From: Plecoglossus altivelis
Lineage: Eukaryota > Chordata > Actinopteri > Osmeriformes > Plecoglossidae
Assembly (NCBI GenBank): GCA_036571765.1
Contig: BROE01000022.1
Coordinates: 13,412,282-13,476,281 of the forward strand
DNA length: 64,000 nucleotides
Reading direction: 5' to 3'
Shown here: piece by piece, positions 11,665 through 21,499 of the stretch
How positions within the stretch are numbered: the stretch's first letter is position 1
Layout: the number at the start of each line of letters is the position of its first letter
Notes under the pieces: generated by a model
The model's input: only the letters and a program-made list of their open reading frames with translations
Told to the model about the DNA's origin: nothing
Databases searched by the model: none
Position numbers and translations under genes: made by a program

Positions 11665-12520
11665 AGAACAGAATGACCCGACTGGCAGGGAAGGAGCCCG
11701 AGCTTGCGCGGGAGGTCGAGCGTTGCTGAGTAGATATAGTCGGCCTTGCCTCCATGCACAGCCAGGGTTCCGGATCCATTATCCTCGAGAGAGGCTGGAC
11801 TATACATTTCTCTGGCATTGCCAGCGGGGAGAGGTGGCGAGCTGGCGCAGGCTTGTTTATAGCCCCGCAGCTCAGATGCCACATGTTGGAGTTTATCCCT
11901 GTGAAAGAGAGGATCCCGTCCTTGCACCTTCATGCCTACGGGACAGACAACAGTTCAGAGTACCCGGCCTTCTTGGACTCATTGGGAGGGGTACTGGACA
12001 GTGCACCAACCGGCGACTCCATTGTTCTGCTGGGGAACTTCAACGCCCACGTGGGCAACGTCAGTGTCACCTGGAGGGGGTTAACTGGGAGGAATGGCCA
12101 CCCAATCTGAACCTGAGCGGTGTTTTGTTATTGGACTTCTAGGCACGTCACAGTTTGGCCATAACGAACACCATGTTAGAGCACACCCTAGACCAGAGGT
12201 GGATGATCGACTTTCTTGTCGTGTCCTCTGACCTGCAACAGTGCGTCTCTTATACTCGGGTGAAGAAGGGGCGGACCTGTCACCCGACTGAGTTGGATCC
12301 GCTGGCGGCGGAGGAAGCCGGACAGACTTCGCAGGCCCAAGTGTATCGTGAGGGTCTGTTTGGAACGTCTGGCGGAGCCCTCTGTCAGCAGTGTCTTCAA
12401 CTCGCACCACCGGGAGAGCTTCTCACAGATCCCGGGGGGGACTGGAGCTGTTGTTATAAGGTCTCTGGTGGCAGTCGCGGCCATGCAGGCTACCACTCCT
12501 GGACGTAGAAACCGCGTCCT
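11665..12520 (+). mobile_element. LINE endonuclease fragment inserted in tra2b
   Basis: Plus-strand fragment of the ATGG-tail LINE family. It covers the apurinic-endonuclease-like domain: the line ...SIVLLGNFNAHVGN (12019-12060) matches the GDFN catalytic motif with Asp changed to Asn, and TWRGLTGRNG and the DHR.VDF-like regions follow. It starts abruptly about 22 bp upstream of the tra2b exon 6 acceptor and lacks both the 5'UTR and reverse transcriptase. Several frameshifts are present. No clear target-site duplication was found, which fits insertion with deletion. Confidence 0.8.
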
Positions 12521-13584
12521 AAACAAACCACACAAGCACCATATAAGAACAAGATGGTGAGTCAGGAGGGTTCTAGAAAGCTGTGCCTTCTAAACCTACA
12601 GCTTCATGTCTGACAACTGACTGATCCTGAGAAAGATGCTGAATAGTAAGACAACCACCATGTGTTTGTCTGAATGCACTGTAATCTTAACAGGAATAAA
12701 CATGGTACAGAAAAGAATAATAGTGAAAGGAAAATGTTTGGGTGTTTTTATAAAAGACAGCATACAATGATCAGTTTACTTAGGAAATATGAGTTCCTAT
12801 CATTCCACACTTAAGATCAAATGGTATTCTACAACTGCATGCACACATTTGACATGACTCGTGATTACTTACTGATCGATTGGCAGATGTTAGTAATTCA
12901 CTGAAACGAAAAGGGTCTGACATTGCATATCGTATAAGAGAAACGTTGTGTAGGCTATAACCACATGGTAAAACCAAAATGTCATGTAACATTTTATATG
13001 ATATAGCGCTAGTTTAAGTGTAGCAATGCCATAAAGAACCTCGCACTTTCATTAACACGGATCAGATTACTTCTTGGAACAGACCTCGAAACCATACTAC
13101 TGCATTTTCAAGTTATAGTCATAACTATGTGAATTTTCAGGCAAAAATAGTACAACTTGCTAATTAGGTACTTTGAAACATTTGCTTAATTCTATTTTTA
13201 AAATAATCATTAAGACGTGTACTAATATGATTTAGATTTAAATGTATTGTAAATCTAGGCAATCGTGGCAGCTTCGCCACGCCTTTTCGGAATCTGATCT
13301 TTCCAGCAAATTATCTTGGCACCATATTTAGACTTTGGTGTACAGCTTGTTAATGTTGCCTACATAATGACAGAGCTAGTAGGCGTCAACAATATTTATC
13401 ATTCGATTAGGCAGTTTTGGTGAGCAGAATTGCACAAATAAATGATCAAAATTGTGAAATGCTTAAGGATTAAGTCGACACTTGGCTGTAAAGCTATTAG
13501 CCTACTAGCCAGTAATGGCGACGGCAGCTAATCATATTCTGTACAATACACTTGAGCAATTCTTTATAAAGTCCGTATACGCAC
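12521..13584 (-). other. tra2b: Residual tra2b intron sequence between LINE and exon 1
   Basis: About 1 kb. I scanned the minus strand for the RS1 exon, the RRM exons and an AG-rich poison exon and found none of them. Confidence 0.5.
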
Positions 13585-13617
13585 CCGCTCTCTGTAACCT
13601 TTCTCCTTATCGCTCAT
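13585..13617 (-). CDS. tra2b: tra2b coding exon 1
   Basis: The minus strand reads ATG then SDKEKGYRER, followed by GTGCGT as donor, 33 nt in phase 0. Vertebrate TRA2B exon 1 encodes MSDSGEQNYGER and also ends in phase 0 at that Arg. The short length limits certainty, but the position upstream of exon 6, the strand and the GC-rich sequence just 5' of it (13740-13790) support the call. Confidence 0.62.
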
Positions 13618-15109
13618 CCTCCCGTAATCGCTAACTGGAAGTAATTTAAAAGTAGCGCCAACTCGGCACTGATTGTGAGTTGGTTAGAATGAGAAGATCA
13701 CTTGTTTTCTGTTTTCTAGAATGCTGTTGAGCAAATCAAGATGGGAGGCCAGGCTGACTGCGCGCTGCGCGCTCTAGTCTCCCACTCCGAAAATTTCACA
13801 ACCACCTAATAAAAGTTAGAGTGTCTGCCTAAAGATATATTCATTGAAGTTCTAGAAATAGGACTCACCCGCGTCAAAATAAGGTGTGTTACTTCAATTA
13901 ATTACACCAGTCAAGCATACTCTGTTTAGTTTTTTTAACACTCAGGACAAATGCTCCCAATATACGGTGCTTATTGAAGAATATACATGGTTAAAAATAA
14001 AGGTTGTCATATTGCCTACAACGGCTTTGTTGTGGTTGCATCAGCAACACTAATCTACTTTAAGCCTATTAAAAGGAACAAGAGCAGGATGCAGTGAGTG
14101 GTGCTGTGAGATTGAATTACTACCAGTCAAGAGTTTGCTTGTTAGACTAGTTCAAATTCACAAGTTGGAAATAAGGAGATATTTTGTCAATGGAGTAGAT
14201 TTTCATGCATGTATAATGATGAAAATTATCCAAATGGATGGCAATACAAACATGCCTCTCTAAAGAGAAAAAAAGACTGGAAATTCTTTACAATGCTTCA
14301 GAGATAACCCATTCTCACGTTTAATGGATACACCGCAGAACCCTCGAAGTCTCTATGATTTACCTTTGAAGATGCATCACCCTTTGTTTGTGGATGCCTT
14401 GTTGACATGTTCTGTTTCTGACACGTATTCATTGTGAGGATATACTATGCCAAGATCTAATCCACATCATGGGAACACCTTATAATTGATTTTTTTCTCA
14501 CCATAATGGTGATACTGATGTCCTGCTACCTTTTCCTCACCTATTTGTCTCTTTACCTGTCCTTCAACTTCCTTCGCAGCTTACTCACCTTAGACAGTGA
14601 GAAGCAGAAAGTTACAGCAAGGATCCGCAGGAAAAGGCGACGCAGAGGAAGGGCGAGGCTGTCTACTCGAATGACCTTCCAGCGCAAGAGTACACACTAA
14701 CAGCTGTCCATACAGCACTGAGAACAGTCATAAGAAGGCCATCAAGATCAAGAGACTTGTCAGAATTGGTTATTGAAAGCCTAGAGCTGGATAACCAGTG
14801 TCTTTGACATGCTAGTAATTCAAGTGTTCATTTTTTTCAGGAGAATTATAATACAACTAATTATATGTTTGAATAGACATATTTCATATTAAGAAATATG
14901 GGAGTTCGAGTATAGGTACGTTATTGTCTTTAGATTAGGACAAGTGTGACGGAAATGAGTTACAAGTGCAGTTTATTCTGATGTATCATTTTCAACGATG
15001 CAGATAGATGAATAGGATAGGTTATCAGTGGATAACCCCCTCAGTCTGGCTCAGGGGTGATAAGATTGTCCAAGATGGAGAGGATCACTCTGTCTACAGA
15101 GTAGATCAA

Positions 15110-15420
15110 GGGTGAATCTCAATTCTCTGTCTTAACCCTTACCGCTTCTCTTTAGTTGAATGCACCCATGCATCAGTTACCACGCAATAAACTTACACAA
15201 ACTTGCAGACGGACTCTTGGAAGTTTGTGATGATTGATACCTGTCGCCTCTGGTGATGTTGTAGCCAGCTAACAACGATGTATAATCACGTAACAGTAGC
15301 CAAGCGGGGTCTTAGTTCTCTGTCTCAAGTTTTCACCCCTTAGCCCTTGCACTCGGTTTTAAGGGGTAAGGGCGAGGGCTGAGGTGAAGGAGTAAGACAT
15401 AGATTTGGGATTGGCCCCTA
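15110..15420. repeat. Probable MITE with inverted subterminal sequence
   Basis: The right end shows CACCCCTTAGCCCT... and its inverted partner AAGGGGTAAGGGCGAGGGCT within 15336-15382, and ends GGGATTGGCCCCTA. A related stretch (TCAATTCTCTGTCTTAACCC) sits at 15119-15140. This resembles non-autonomous DNA transposons common in fish. The boundaries are approximate. Confidence 0.4.
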
Positions 15421-15647
15421 GTGTACTGATCCTTTCAGTATAGTTCTACTGCTGTCCCTAAGTTGTTTGAAGTATCTTACCAATACCCACTTCTTTTCTT
15501 TGGCCTATGAATCTGAATAAGGGGTGCATTATTACAATCAGTTGTCTTGTTTTGTGCATTGAGTTAATGTTTATAATATGTATTTTTGTTGGTGCTTATA
15601 GACTTATTAAGTTCTTTCTGGTTTTTTTCTTTACTGTGCTTTTTGTT

Positions 15648-15905
15648 TCAAGTCAAGTCAAGTTGTGCTTTATTGTCATTCCGCTACATGCATGTGCATA
15701 CAGTGGAACGAAATGTCGAGCCTCACAGAGCCACGGTGCTACAGAAGTACAGACATACAACAGTACAGACAAACAACAGTCAATTTAAAATAAATATAAC
15801 AATTTTCCTATACATAAACTAAACAGGATACAAACTATACAAACTGTACGAATACTTACCAATGTGCATGTGCAAAGAGTATTGTACATGTGCGAAGAAT
15901 AGATA
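15648..15905 (+). repeat. Dispersed repeat (AAGTCAAGTTGTGCTTTATTG family)
   Basis: Starts AAGTCAAGTCAAGTTGTGCT and contains GTGGAACGAAATGTCGAGCC. A related copy in reverse orientation is nested in the LINE at 17754-17961 (TTCGTTCCACTGTAAGC, AATAAAGCACAACTTGAAC). Transposition class not determined. Confidence 0.65.
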
Positions 15906-16157
15906 CATATTATTACAGAGTCAAGAGTTGTTTGAAAAGTGATTGATTTTACCAACAGAATACATTCTCCAACAGCCCCTCACTGCAAGTACAGACTGTC
16001 ACACTGTCTCATCACTTTGACGGACCATGCTTCCTATCAAACCACACCTTTATTGTTTAAACATTTATTGTTGAACTTGTGTTAATCTTCATAAAACCTT
16101 GCCACCTAGTGGACAATAAAAAATAATGAACATACTTTAAAAGGTGCTTGTAAATAA

Positions 16158-16326
16158 TTACTGTTGCTGTAGGCACGAAGAGACGTCGACAGTTAACCAA
16201 CCACATTCATACAAGATATTTATTTTGTGTATGTCCAATGGGCTGGGTCCATCTTTCTGGTCAATAGAAATGTGAGGGTCTGGTTTCGGTATAATTGTTG
16301 GCTCACCATTCTCTGAGAATGTGTAC
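16158..16326 (-). pseudogene. Astacin-family protease pseudogene, copy A, last exon
   Basis: Follows acceptor TGTGTGGCAG. It encodes YTFSENGEPTIIPKPDPHIS, then IDQKDGPSPLDIHKINILYE and CGW. This is the C-terminal end of the astacin catalytic domain (usual form: F..NG.PTI.P.PDP...IGQR.G.S..DI.KIN.LY.C), as in fish hatching-enzyme-like astacins. The frame runs on to a TAA at 16158. Same exon as 31662-31830 in the inverted copy. Confidence 0.85.
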
Positions 16327-16431
16327 CTGCCACACAAAACACATACAGCTTGAATACTCCTTCCATGTTTACAAAAGTGAAAACCAATGCCAATCAGTAA
16401 ACTTGTTTACCTGAAATGTAGAATATGTTAC

Positions 16432-16514
16432 CTTCCACAATGCATGACAGAGCCATAGTCATATGCTGTATTGAGGTTGTTTGAGTCACACTTTCCTAAA
16501 GTTGTGGGTATGAC
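16432..16514 (-). pseudogene. Astacin pseudogene, copy A, middle exon (Met-turn)
   Basis: Bounded by TTTTCACAG and GTAACA. It contains DSNNLNTAYDYGSVMHCGR, the astacin Met-turn region, with the usual Tyr of SVMHY replaced by Cys. The preceding HTHNFRK segment is in another frame, so a single-base insertion breaks the reading frame inside the exon. Confidence 0.85.
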
Positions 16515-16715
16515 CTGTGAAAATACGAAACGAACAAATATTTTCTCCACATGTGATATCCTTTGAGCCAAAATGGAGATATTGACACACCCTACGTGAA
16601 TTTGATCCATATATTATATATCTACAAATATCTACAAAAATTTAACAATAATAATTGAACGATGAATACAGTAGATGTGTGTAGTATAATTATATCCAAT
16701 GCACAGGACCCAGAC

Positions 16716-16842
16716 CTTGCCGGATGTTTTCTTATAGGATGGTGACATGACAATCACGATCAGAGCGGGACTGCTCATGCACAAGGCCCAGAGCATGCAT
16801 GAGTCCGTGGGAGGCCACACCGGATGACAAGCAGAATGGAGA
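16716..16842 (-). pseudogene. Astacin pseudogene, copy A, zinc-site exon
   Basis: Starts after CTACCTGCAG. It encodes SGVASHGLMHALGLVHEQSR then SDRDCHVTIL, stop, ENIRQ. The zinc-binding signature HExxHxxGxxH is recognisable but the catalytic Glu is Gly (HGLMHALGLVH), and an in-frame TAA follows. Donor GTCTGG is weak. The copy is clearly non-functional as a protease. The family cleaves peptides using a zinc ion held by three His residues. Confidence 0.88.
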
Positions 16843-16907
16843 CTGCAGGTAGAGGAGCTGGCTGCCCCCAGTCTGCCCCAGATACGACCATCAACTTAAC
16901 AGACTAT

Positions 16908-16981
16908 ATGGGGGAGACTCCTTGATTAGGAACACATTGGTTCTTAATCCTATGTGTTCCTAATCAAGGAGTCTCCCCCAT
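16908..16981. repeat. Perfect hairpin, 30-bp arms and 14-bp loop
   Basis: Arm 16908-16937 (ATGGGGGAGACTCCTTGATT...) is the exact reverse complement of 16952-16981, around loop 16938-16951. The loop (TGGTTCTTAATC...) resembles the sequence just outside the hairpin (TGGTTCTTTATC), which is also the LINE target site. The second copy at 31007-31080 has one arm mismatch. Confidence 0.9.
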
Positions 16982-17753
16982 TGGTTCTTTATCCCCCTCC
17001 TTGAACCGCCACCTTAACGTGGTGGAGGGGTTTGAGTGCTTTAATGATCCCAGAAGCTATGTTGTCGGGGGCAAAAAGCCCCTGGTAGGGTCTCCAAAGG
17101 CAAACATGTCCTAGATGACTAGCCAGACTAATTGCGGTTCAACAAAAACCCCTGTGATGACAAAAAGAAAGAGAATCGCTACGTCACCCGGAGTGGCGTT
17201 ACCGGGCCCACCTGGAGCAGGCCTGGGTGGGGTGCTCGCAGGGAGCGTGGTGGCGGGTCTTTGCCATGGGACGCGGGTATGCCCGAAAGGGCAGTGGATA
17301 CTTCTGAGGCCACCCGGGAAGGACGTGGGGGGTGCGTGTGTTTTGGGCGGGTCTGGGCTGCAGGTGCAATTGAGAGACCTCGCATGCAGCACGGTTTAGC
17401 GCTGGGGATGGATGTCACCTGCTTGGAGGAAGAGCCAGTGTGATTGTCGGATTAGTATAGAGTGTTACTGGCTGGATATAGTTGGCCTCACCTCCACGCA
17501 CAGTCTGGGTTCTGGGTCCATTATTCTCGAGAGAGGCTGGACTCTTTCTCTGACGTTGCTCGTGGGGAGAGGCAGCGGGTTCAAGCCGGAAGTTCTCACT
17601 GTTGTATCGGCCTAGGGGCCGAACAGCAGTGCAGAGTACGCGGCCTTCTTGGGGTCCCTGAGAGGGGTACTGATAGTGCAACGACGGGGACTCTTGTTTC
17701 TGCTGGGGGGACTTCAAGCCAGTGGCAAGAGTGCACTGGGAGGTGTGATTGGG

Positions 17754-17961
17754 ACAGTTGTACAGTTTGTATAGTTTGTATCTGTTTTAGTTTATGTATA
17801 TATTGGAGAAATGTTATATTTATTTAATTGTTTGTTGTTCGACTGTACTGTTAAATGTCTGTACTTATGTAGCAACGTGGCTCTGTGAGGCACGAAATTT
17901 CGTTCCACTGTAAGCCCCCGCATGTAGCGGAATAAAAATAAAGCACAACTTGAACTTGAAT
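17754..17961 (-). repeat. Dispersed repeat nested in the LINE endonuclease region
   Basis: Interrupts LINE sequence that reads GTGATTGGGA before and GGAACGGTCCC after, which are contiguous in the other copies. The insert is the same family as 15648-15905, in reverse orientation. It is therefore younger than the LINE insertion. Confidence 0.75.
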
Positions 17962-18899
17962 TGAGGAACGGTCCCCCCGATCTGAACCCGAGGGGGGTTT
18001 TGTTGTTGGACTTCTGTGATAGTTACAGTTTGTCCATAACGAACACAATGTTCAAGCACAAGGGCGTCGATCAGTGCATGTGGCACCAAGGCACCCTAGG
18101 GCGAAGGTTGATGATCGACTTTGTTGTCGTGTTCTCTGACCTCCGGCCACGTGTCTCGGACACTCGGGTAAGAGAGGGGCGGAGCTGTCAACCGATCACT
18201 ACCTGGTCGTGAGCTGTATCCGCTGGTGGAGGAGGAATTCGGACAGACCTGGCAGGCCTAAGTGTATCGTGAAGGTCTGTTGGGACGTCTAGCGAAGCCC
18301 TCTGTTAGCAGGGTTTTCAATTCGCACCTCCGGGAGAGTTTATCACAGATTCCGTGGGGGACTGGGGACATTGAGTGCTGAGTGACTATGTTCTCACCTC
18401 ATTGTCGATGGCGCGTGGCCCGGAGCTGCGGTGTAGGTCTTGGTGCAGTCGCGGGCGCAATCCCGAAACCGTGTTGGATCACGAAGTTAGGGGGATGTTT
18501 ATGTCAAACTGAAGAAGGATCCTATCGGCCTGGTTTGGCTTGTGGGACTAAATGGGGAGTGGGAAGGCCAAGTGTGCGTGCTCGGGTTGTCGGGAGGCGA
18601 ACGTAGGTCTGGAGGAATTCGGGAGGGCCATGGAGAAGGATACGGAACGGAATCCGAATGGAAAATTCTGGCAAACGTTGCCGCTCAGGGGGAGAAGCGG
18701 GTTCTTCACTCACACAGTGTCGGTGGCGGGTGGGGAGCTGTGACTTCACTGGGGAGTTGTGGATGATCAGGGTGAAGGTATTTTGGGGATCTCTTCAATC
18801 CTGCCGTCATGTCTACCGAGGAGGAAGCAGAGGCTGAGGACCCGGGGGTGGACTCGTCAATCACCCAAGCGGAAGTCACCGAGGTGGTAGGTGTATGCA

Positions 18900-19570
18900 G
18901 TCAGGTGAGGCCCTGCAAGTTCGGGTTGAGTGGGCACGTGGGAACCACACGGAGGTAAAGGAGAGGGGGCGGAGCCTTGTCGAACCAGTTTACGAGTGGC
19001 GGAAGAGTGCACACGAGGCAACATTAATATTATCTATTATTATTATGATACTATTTGGGTTATGGGTAGCGAGCTTGTTGGGCATTGTCGTTTCAATGTG
19101 GAGGGAGGAAGTTGGACAGACAATGCAGGAGCATATTGTAACTTATTCCCACAAATACAAGATTCGGTATAAATATATTCGTGATTCGCGGTGCTTCCTG
19201 TCTTTTTGGAACAAGATCTGGCGGAGCTGGCTCTGTTAGATATTTATATATAGAGGTCTTCAAAACCATCGCATAACTCACTGCCATCCGGATATAGTGC
19301 TGATAGTAAGTATCTGCTCTCAATGGTCTCATAAACAGATTTCGGGGAGGTTGATGATCTTATAATCACTCCTGAAAATGACTCTATTAAATAGGGAAAC
19401 TATTACCGAGTTGGGAGTTCTTGATGGGCTATGTTCTCCGAGACGGATATTCGAGGTATGTGTCGGGATCTCCGGATGTAGGGAGCGTGGATCATCTCGG
19501 CGCTAGAGGAGGTCGTGTAGGGCATGTGAAGTTCGGCGGGGCGGATCCCGAAAAGCCCCGTGTTGGCCCC
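18900..19570. other. Unassigned segment inside the LINE
   Basis: About 0.65 kb between two copies of the LINE linker. It does not resemble the other LINE copies in this window. It includes GAGTGGGCACGTGGGAACC at the left and the GC-rich GTAGGGAGCGTGGATCATC at the right. Short frames exist on both strands (for example 19093-19332 minus), with no recognised motif. Confidence 0.5.
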
Positions 19571-21499
19571 CCGGAAAAGTAAGGGATGTTGTCAAACTGA
19601 AGAAGGAGTCCTATCGAGCCTGGTTGGCTTGTGGGACTCCGGAGACAGTTGACAGGTATCGGAAGGCCAAGTGTGCCGCTGCTCGGGTTGTCGCGGAGGC
19701 GAAACCTCGGGTCTGGGAGGAATTCGGGGAGGCCATGGAGAAGGACTACCGGACGGCCGCAAGGAAATTCTGGCAAACCGTTCGCCGACTCAGGGGGGAG
19801 AAGCGGTTCTTCACCAACACAGTGTACGGTGCGGGTGGGGAGCTGCTGACTTCAACTGGGGACGTTGTTGGACGGTGGAAGGAATACTTTGAGGATCTCC
19901 TCAATCCTGCCGTCACGTTTTCCGAGGAGGAAGCAGAGGCTTGAGACCCGAAGGTAACTCGTCAATCACCCAGGCGAAGTCACCGAGGTGGTCGTGGGCT
20001 ACTCGGTGGCAAAGCCCGGGGGGTAGATGAGATCCGCCCCAAGTGTTTTAAGTCTCTGGATGTTGTGGGTCTGTCGTGGCTGACACGTCTATTCAACATT
20101 GCGTGGCGCCTAGGGACGGTGCCGCTGGACTGGCAGACCGGGGTGGTGGTAACCCTTTATAAGAAGGGGGAACGGAGGGTGTGTTCCAACTACAGGGGGA
20201 TCACACTCATCAGCCTCCCTGGTAAGGTCTATGCCAGGGTACGGGAGAGGAGAATCCGTCCGAAAGTCGAACCTCGGATTCAGGAAGAGCAATGTGGTTT
20301 TCGTCCTGGTCGCGGAAACTGGACCAGCTGTACACACTTCATCGGGTGCTTGAGGGTTAATAGGAGTTTGCTGAAGTAGTCCACATGTGCTTTGTGGACA
20401 TGGATGAGGCGTTCGACCATGTCCCTCATAGTGTCCTGTGGGGTGTTTGCCGGGAGTAACGGTCCAGGGCCCTTTGCTTAGGGCTGTCTGGTCCCTGTAT
20501 GACTGGAGTAGGAGCTGTGTTCGCATTGCCGGTAGTAAGTCGGACCTGTTCTCGGTGCATGTTGGACTCCGCCAAGGCTGCCCTTTGTCACCGGTTCTGT
20601 TCATTGTTTTCATGGACAAAATTTCTAGGCACAGCCAGGGGCCGGAGGGTGTCTGGTTCGGGGGGCACAAGATTTCATCTCTGCTATTCGCAGATGATGT
20701 TGTCCTGATGGCTCCATCGGACCGGGACCTACAGCATGCACTAGAGCGGTTTGCAGCTGAGTAGAAAGCAGCCGGGATGGGAATCAGCACCTCGAAATCT
20801 GAGGCCATGGTTCTCGATCGGAAGAAGGTGGCTTGCTCCCTCCAGGTGGGTGGGGAGCCCTTGCTTCAAGTGGAGGAGTTCAAGTATCTCAGAGTCTTGT
20901 TCACAAGTGAGGGAAGGACGGAACGTGAGATTGACAGGCAGATCAGTGCAGCGGCCGCAGTGATGCGCTCTCTGTACCGGTCCGTCGTGGTGAGGAAGGA
21001 GCTGAGCCGGAAGGCAAAGCTTTCAATTTACCAGTCTATCTACGTTCCTACTCTCACCTATGGTCATGAACTTTGGGTAATGACCGAAAGGACAAGATCG
21101 CGGATACAAGCGGTCAAAATTAGTTTTCTCCGCAGGGTGGCTGGGCGCTGGTGAGGAGCTCGGTCACACGGGAGGAGCTCGGAGTAGAGCCGCTGCTCCT
21201 CCACGTCGAGAGGAGCCAGCTGATGTGGCTCGGGCATCTGTTTCGGATACCTCCTGGACGCCTCCCTCGGGAGGTGTTCCGGGCATGTCCTACCGGGAGG
21301 CGGCCCCGTGGAAGACCTAGGACACGCTGGATGGACTATGTCTCTCGGCTGGCCTGGGAACGCCTCAGGATCCCCCCGGAGATGGAGGTGGTGTGCGTGG
21401 AGAAGGAAGTCTGGGCCCCCCTGCTCAGACTGCTGCCCCCGCGACCCGGCCCCCGGATAAGCGGAAGACAATGGATGGATGGATGGATGGTTCTTTATC

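Larger units (their letters stand above)
6730..13617 (-). pseudogene. tra2b: tra2b locus, apparently decayed (exons 1, 6-9 only)
   Basis: Tra2-beta is a nuclear SR-like splicing activator with an RS1-RRM-RS2 layout. Pieces of it lie in order on the minus strand: exon 1 (13585-13617), exon 6 (11527-11642), exon 7 (10263-10382), exon 8 (7175-7251) and exon 9 (about 6730-6862). Junction phases between 6/7 and 7/8 agree exactly. I could not find exons 2-5, which carry RS1 and the beta1-beta3 part of the RRM with RNP2 and RNP1. The space instead holds a LINE endonuclease fragment ending about 22 bp from exon 6. Exon 6 has four changes in a linker that is nearly invariant in vertebrates, and the exon 8 donor is AT instead of GT. 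The beta identity rests on VDFS and KRPHTPTPG (TRA2A has VDYS and KRAHTPTPG) and on the igf2bp2 neighbour. A collapsed assembly, or an active copy elsewhere in the genome, remains possible. Confidence 0.7.
13618..16136. other. Intergenic region upstream of tra2b
   Basis: Contains the presumed tra2b promoter (GC-rich 13735-13800), a likely palindromic MITE (about 15110-15420) and a dispersed repeat (15648-15905). A 64-codon frame at 14506-14700 has a hydrophobic start and a very basic centre (KVTARIRRKRRRRGRARL); I cannot connect it to a known protein. ETV5, the next gene in human 3q27, is not seen here. Confidence 0.45.
16138..16993 (-). repeat. Inverted duplication, arm A (astacin pseudogene plus hairpin plus LINE start)
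   Basis: Nearly base-identical in reverse complement to 31003-31851. Shared sequence ends abruptly at GCACCTTTT (16137/31851). On the other side both arms run through the hairpin and into the same LINE insertion junction (GGTTCTTTATCCCCCTCC). The arm therefore continues into LINE sequence beyond 16993, at lower identity. Confidence 0.85.
16994..21487 (+). mobile_element. Full-length non-LTR retrotransposon with endonuclease and reverse transcriptase, TSD, decayed
   Basis: Flanked by a perfect 12-bp duplication TGGTTCTTTATC (16982-16993 and 21488-21499). It has a 5'UTR, an endonuclease region (about 17410-18360, broken), a linker, and reverse transcriptase (about 20040-21000). Visible RT landmarks are FRPGRG, VGLRQGCPLSPVLFIVFMD and the catalytic LLFADDVVL. 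A C-terminal segment (TYGHELWVMTERTRSRIQA; RPRGRPRTRWMDYVSRLAWE) and an (ATGG)n tail follow. It has many frameshifts and stops, a nested repeat at 17754-17961, and a duplicated linker (18470-18895 versus 19575-20000) around a foreign 0.65-kb segment. Abundant fish family; clade not settled. Confidence 0.88.

Noticed and set aside
12540..13560. Search for the conserved tra2b poison exon and the RS1/RRM exons
   Set aside because: No AG-rich poison exon, no RNP motifs and no RS-coding stretch were found on the minus strand.
14506..14700. 64-codon frame with a very Arg/Lys-rich centre
   Set aside because: Looks protein-like in composition only. No family, no splice context, no repeat of it in the window.
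16428..16610. 60-codon open frame starting MDQIHVG
   Set aside because: Its first half is intron; only the part after TTTTCACAG is the astacin exon.
20110..20808. 232-codon frame on the minus strand
   Set aside because: Antisense shadow of the LINE reverse transcriptase; codon positions follow the plus-strand RT.
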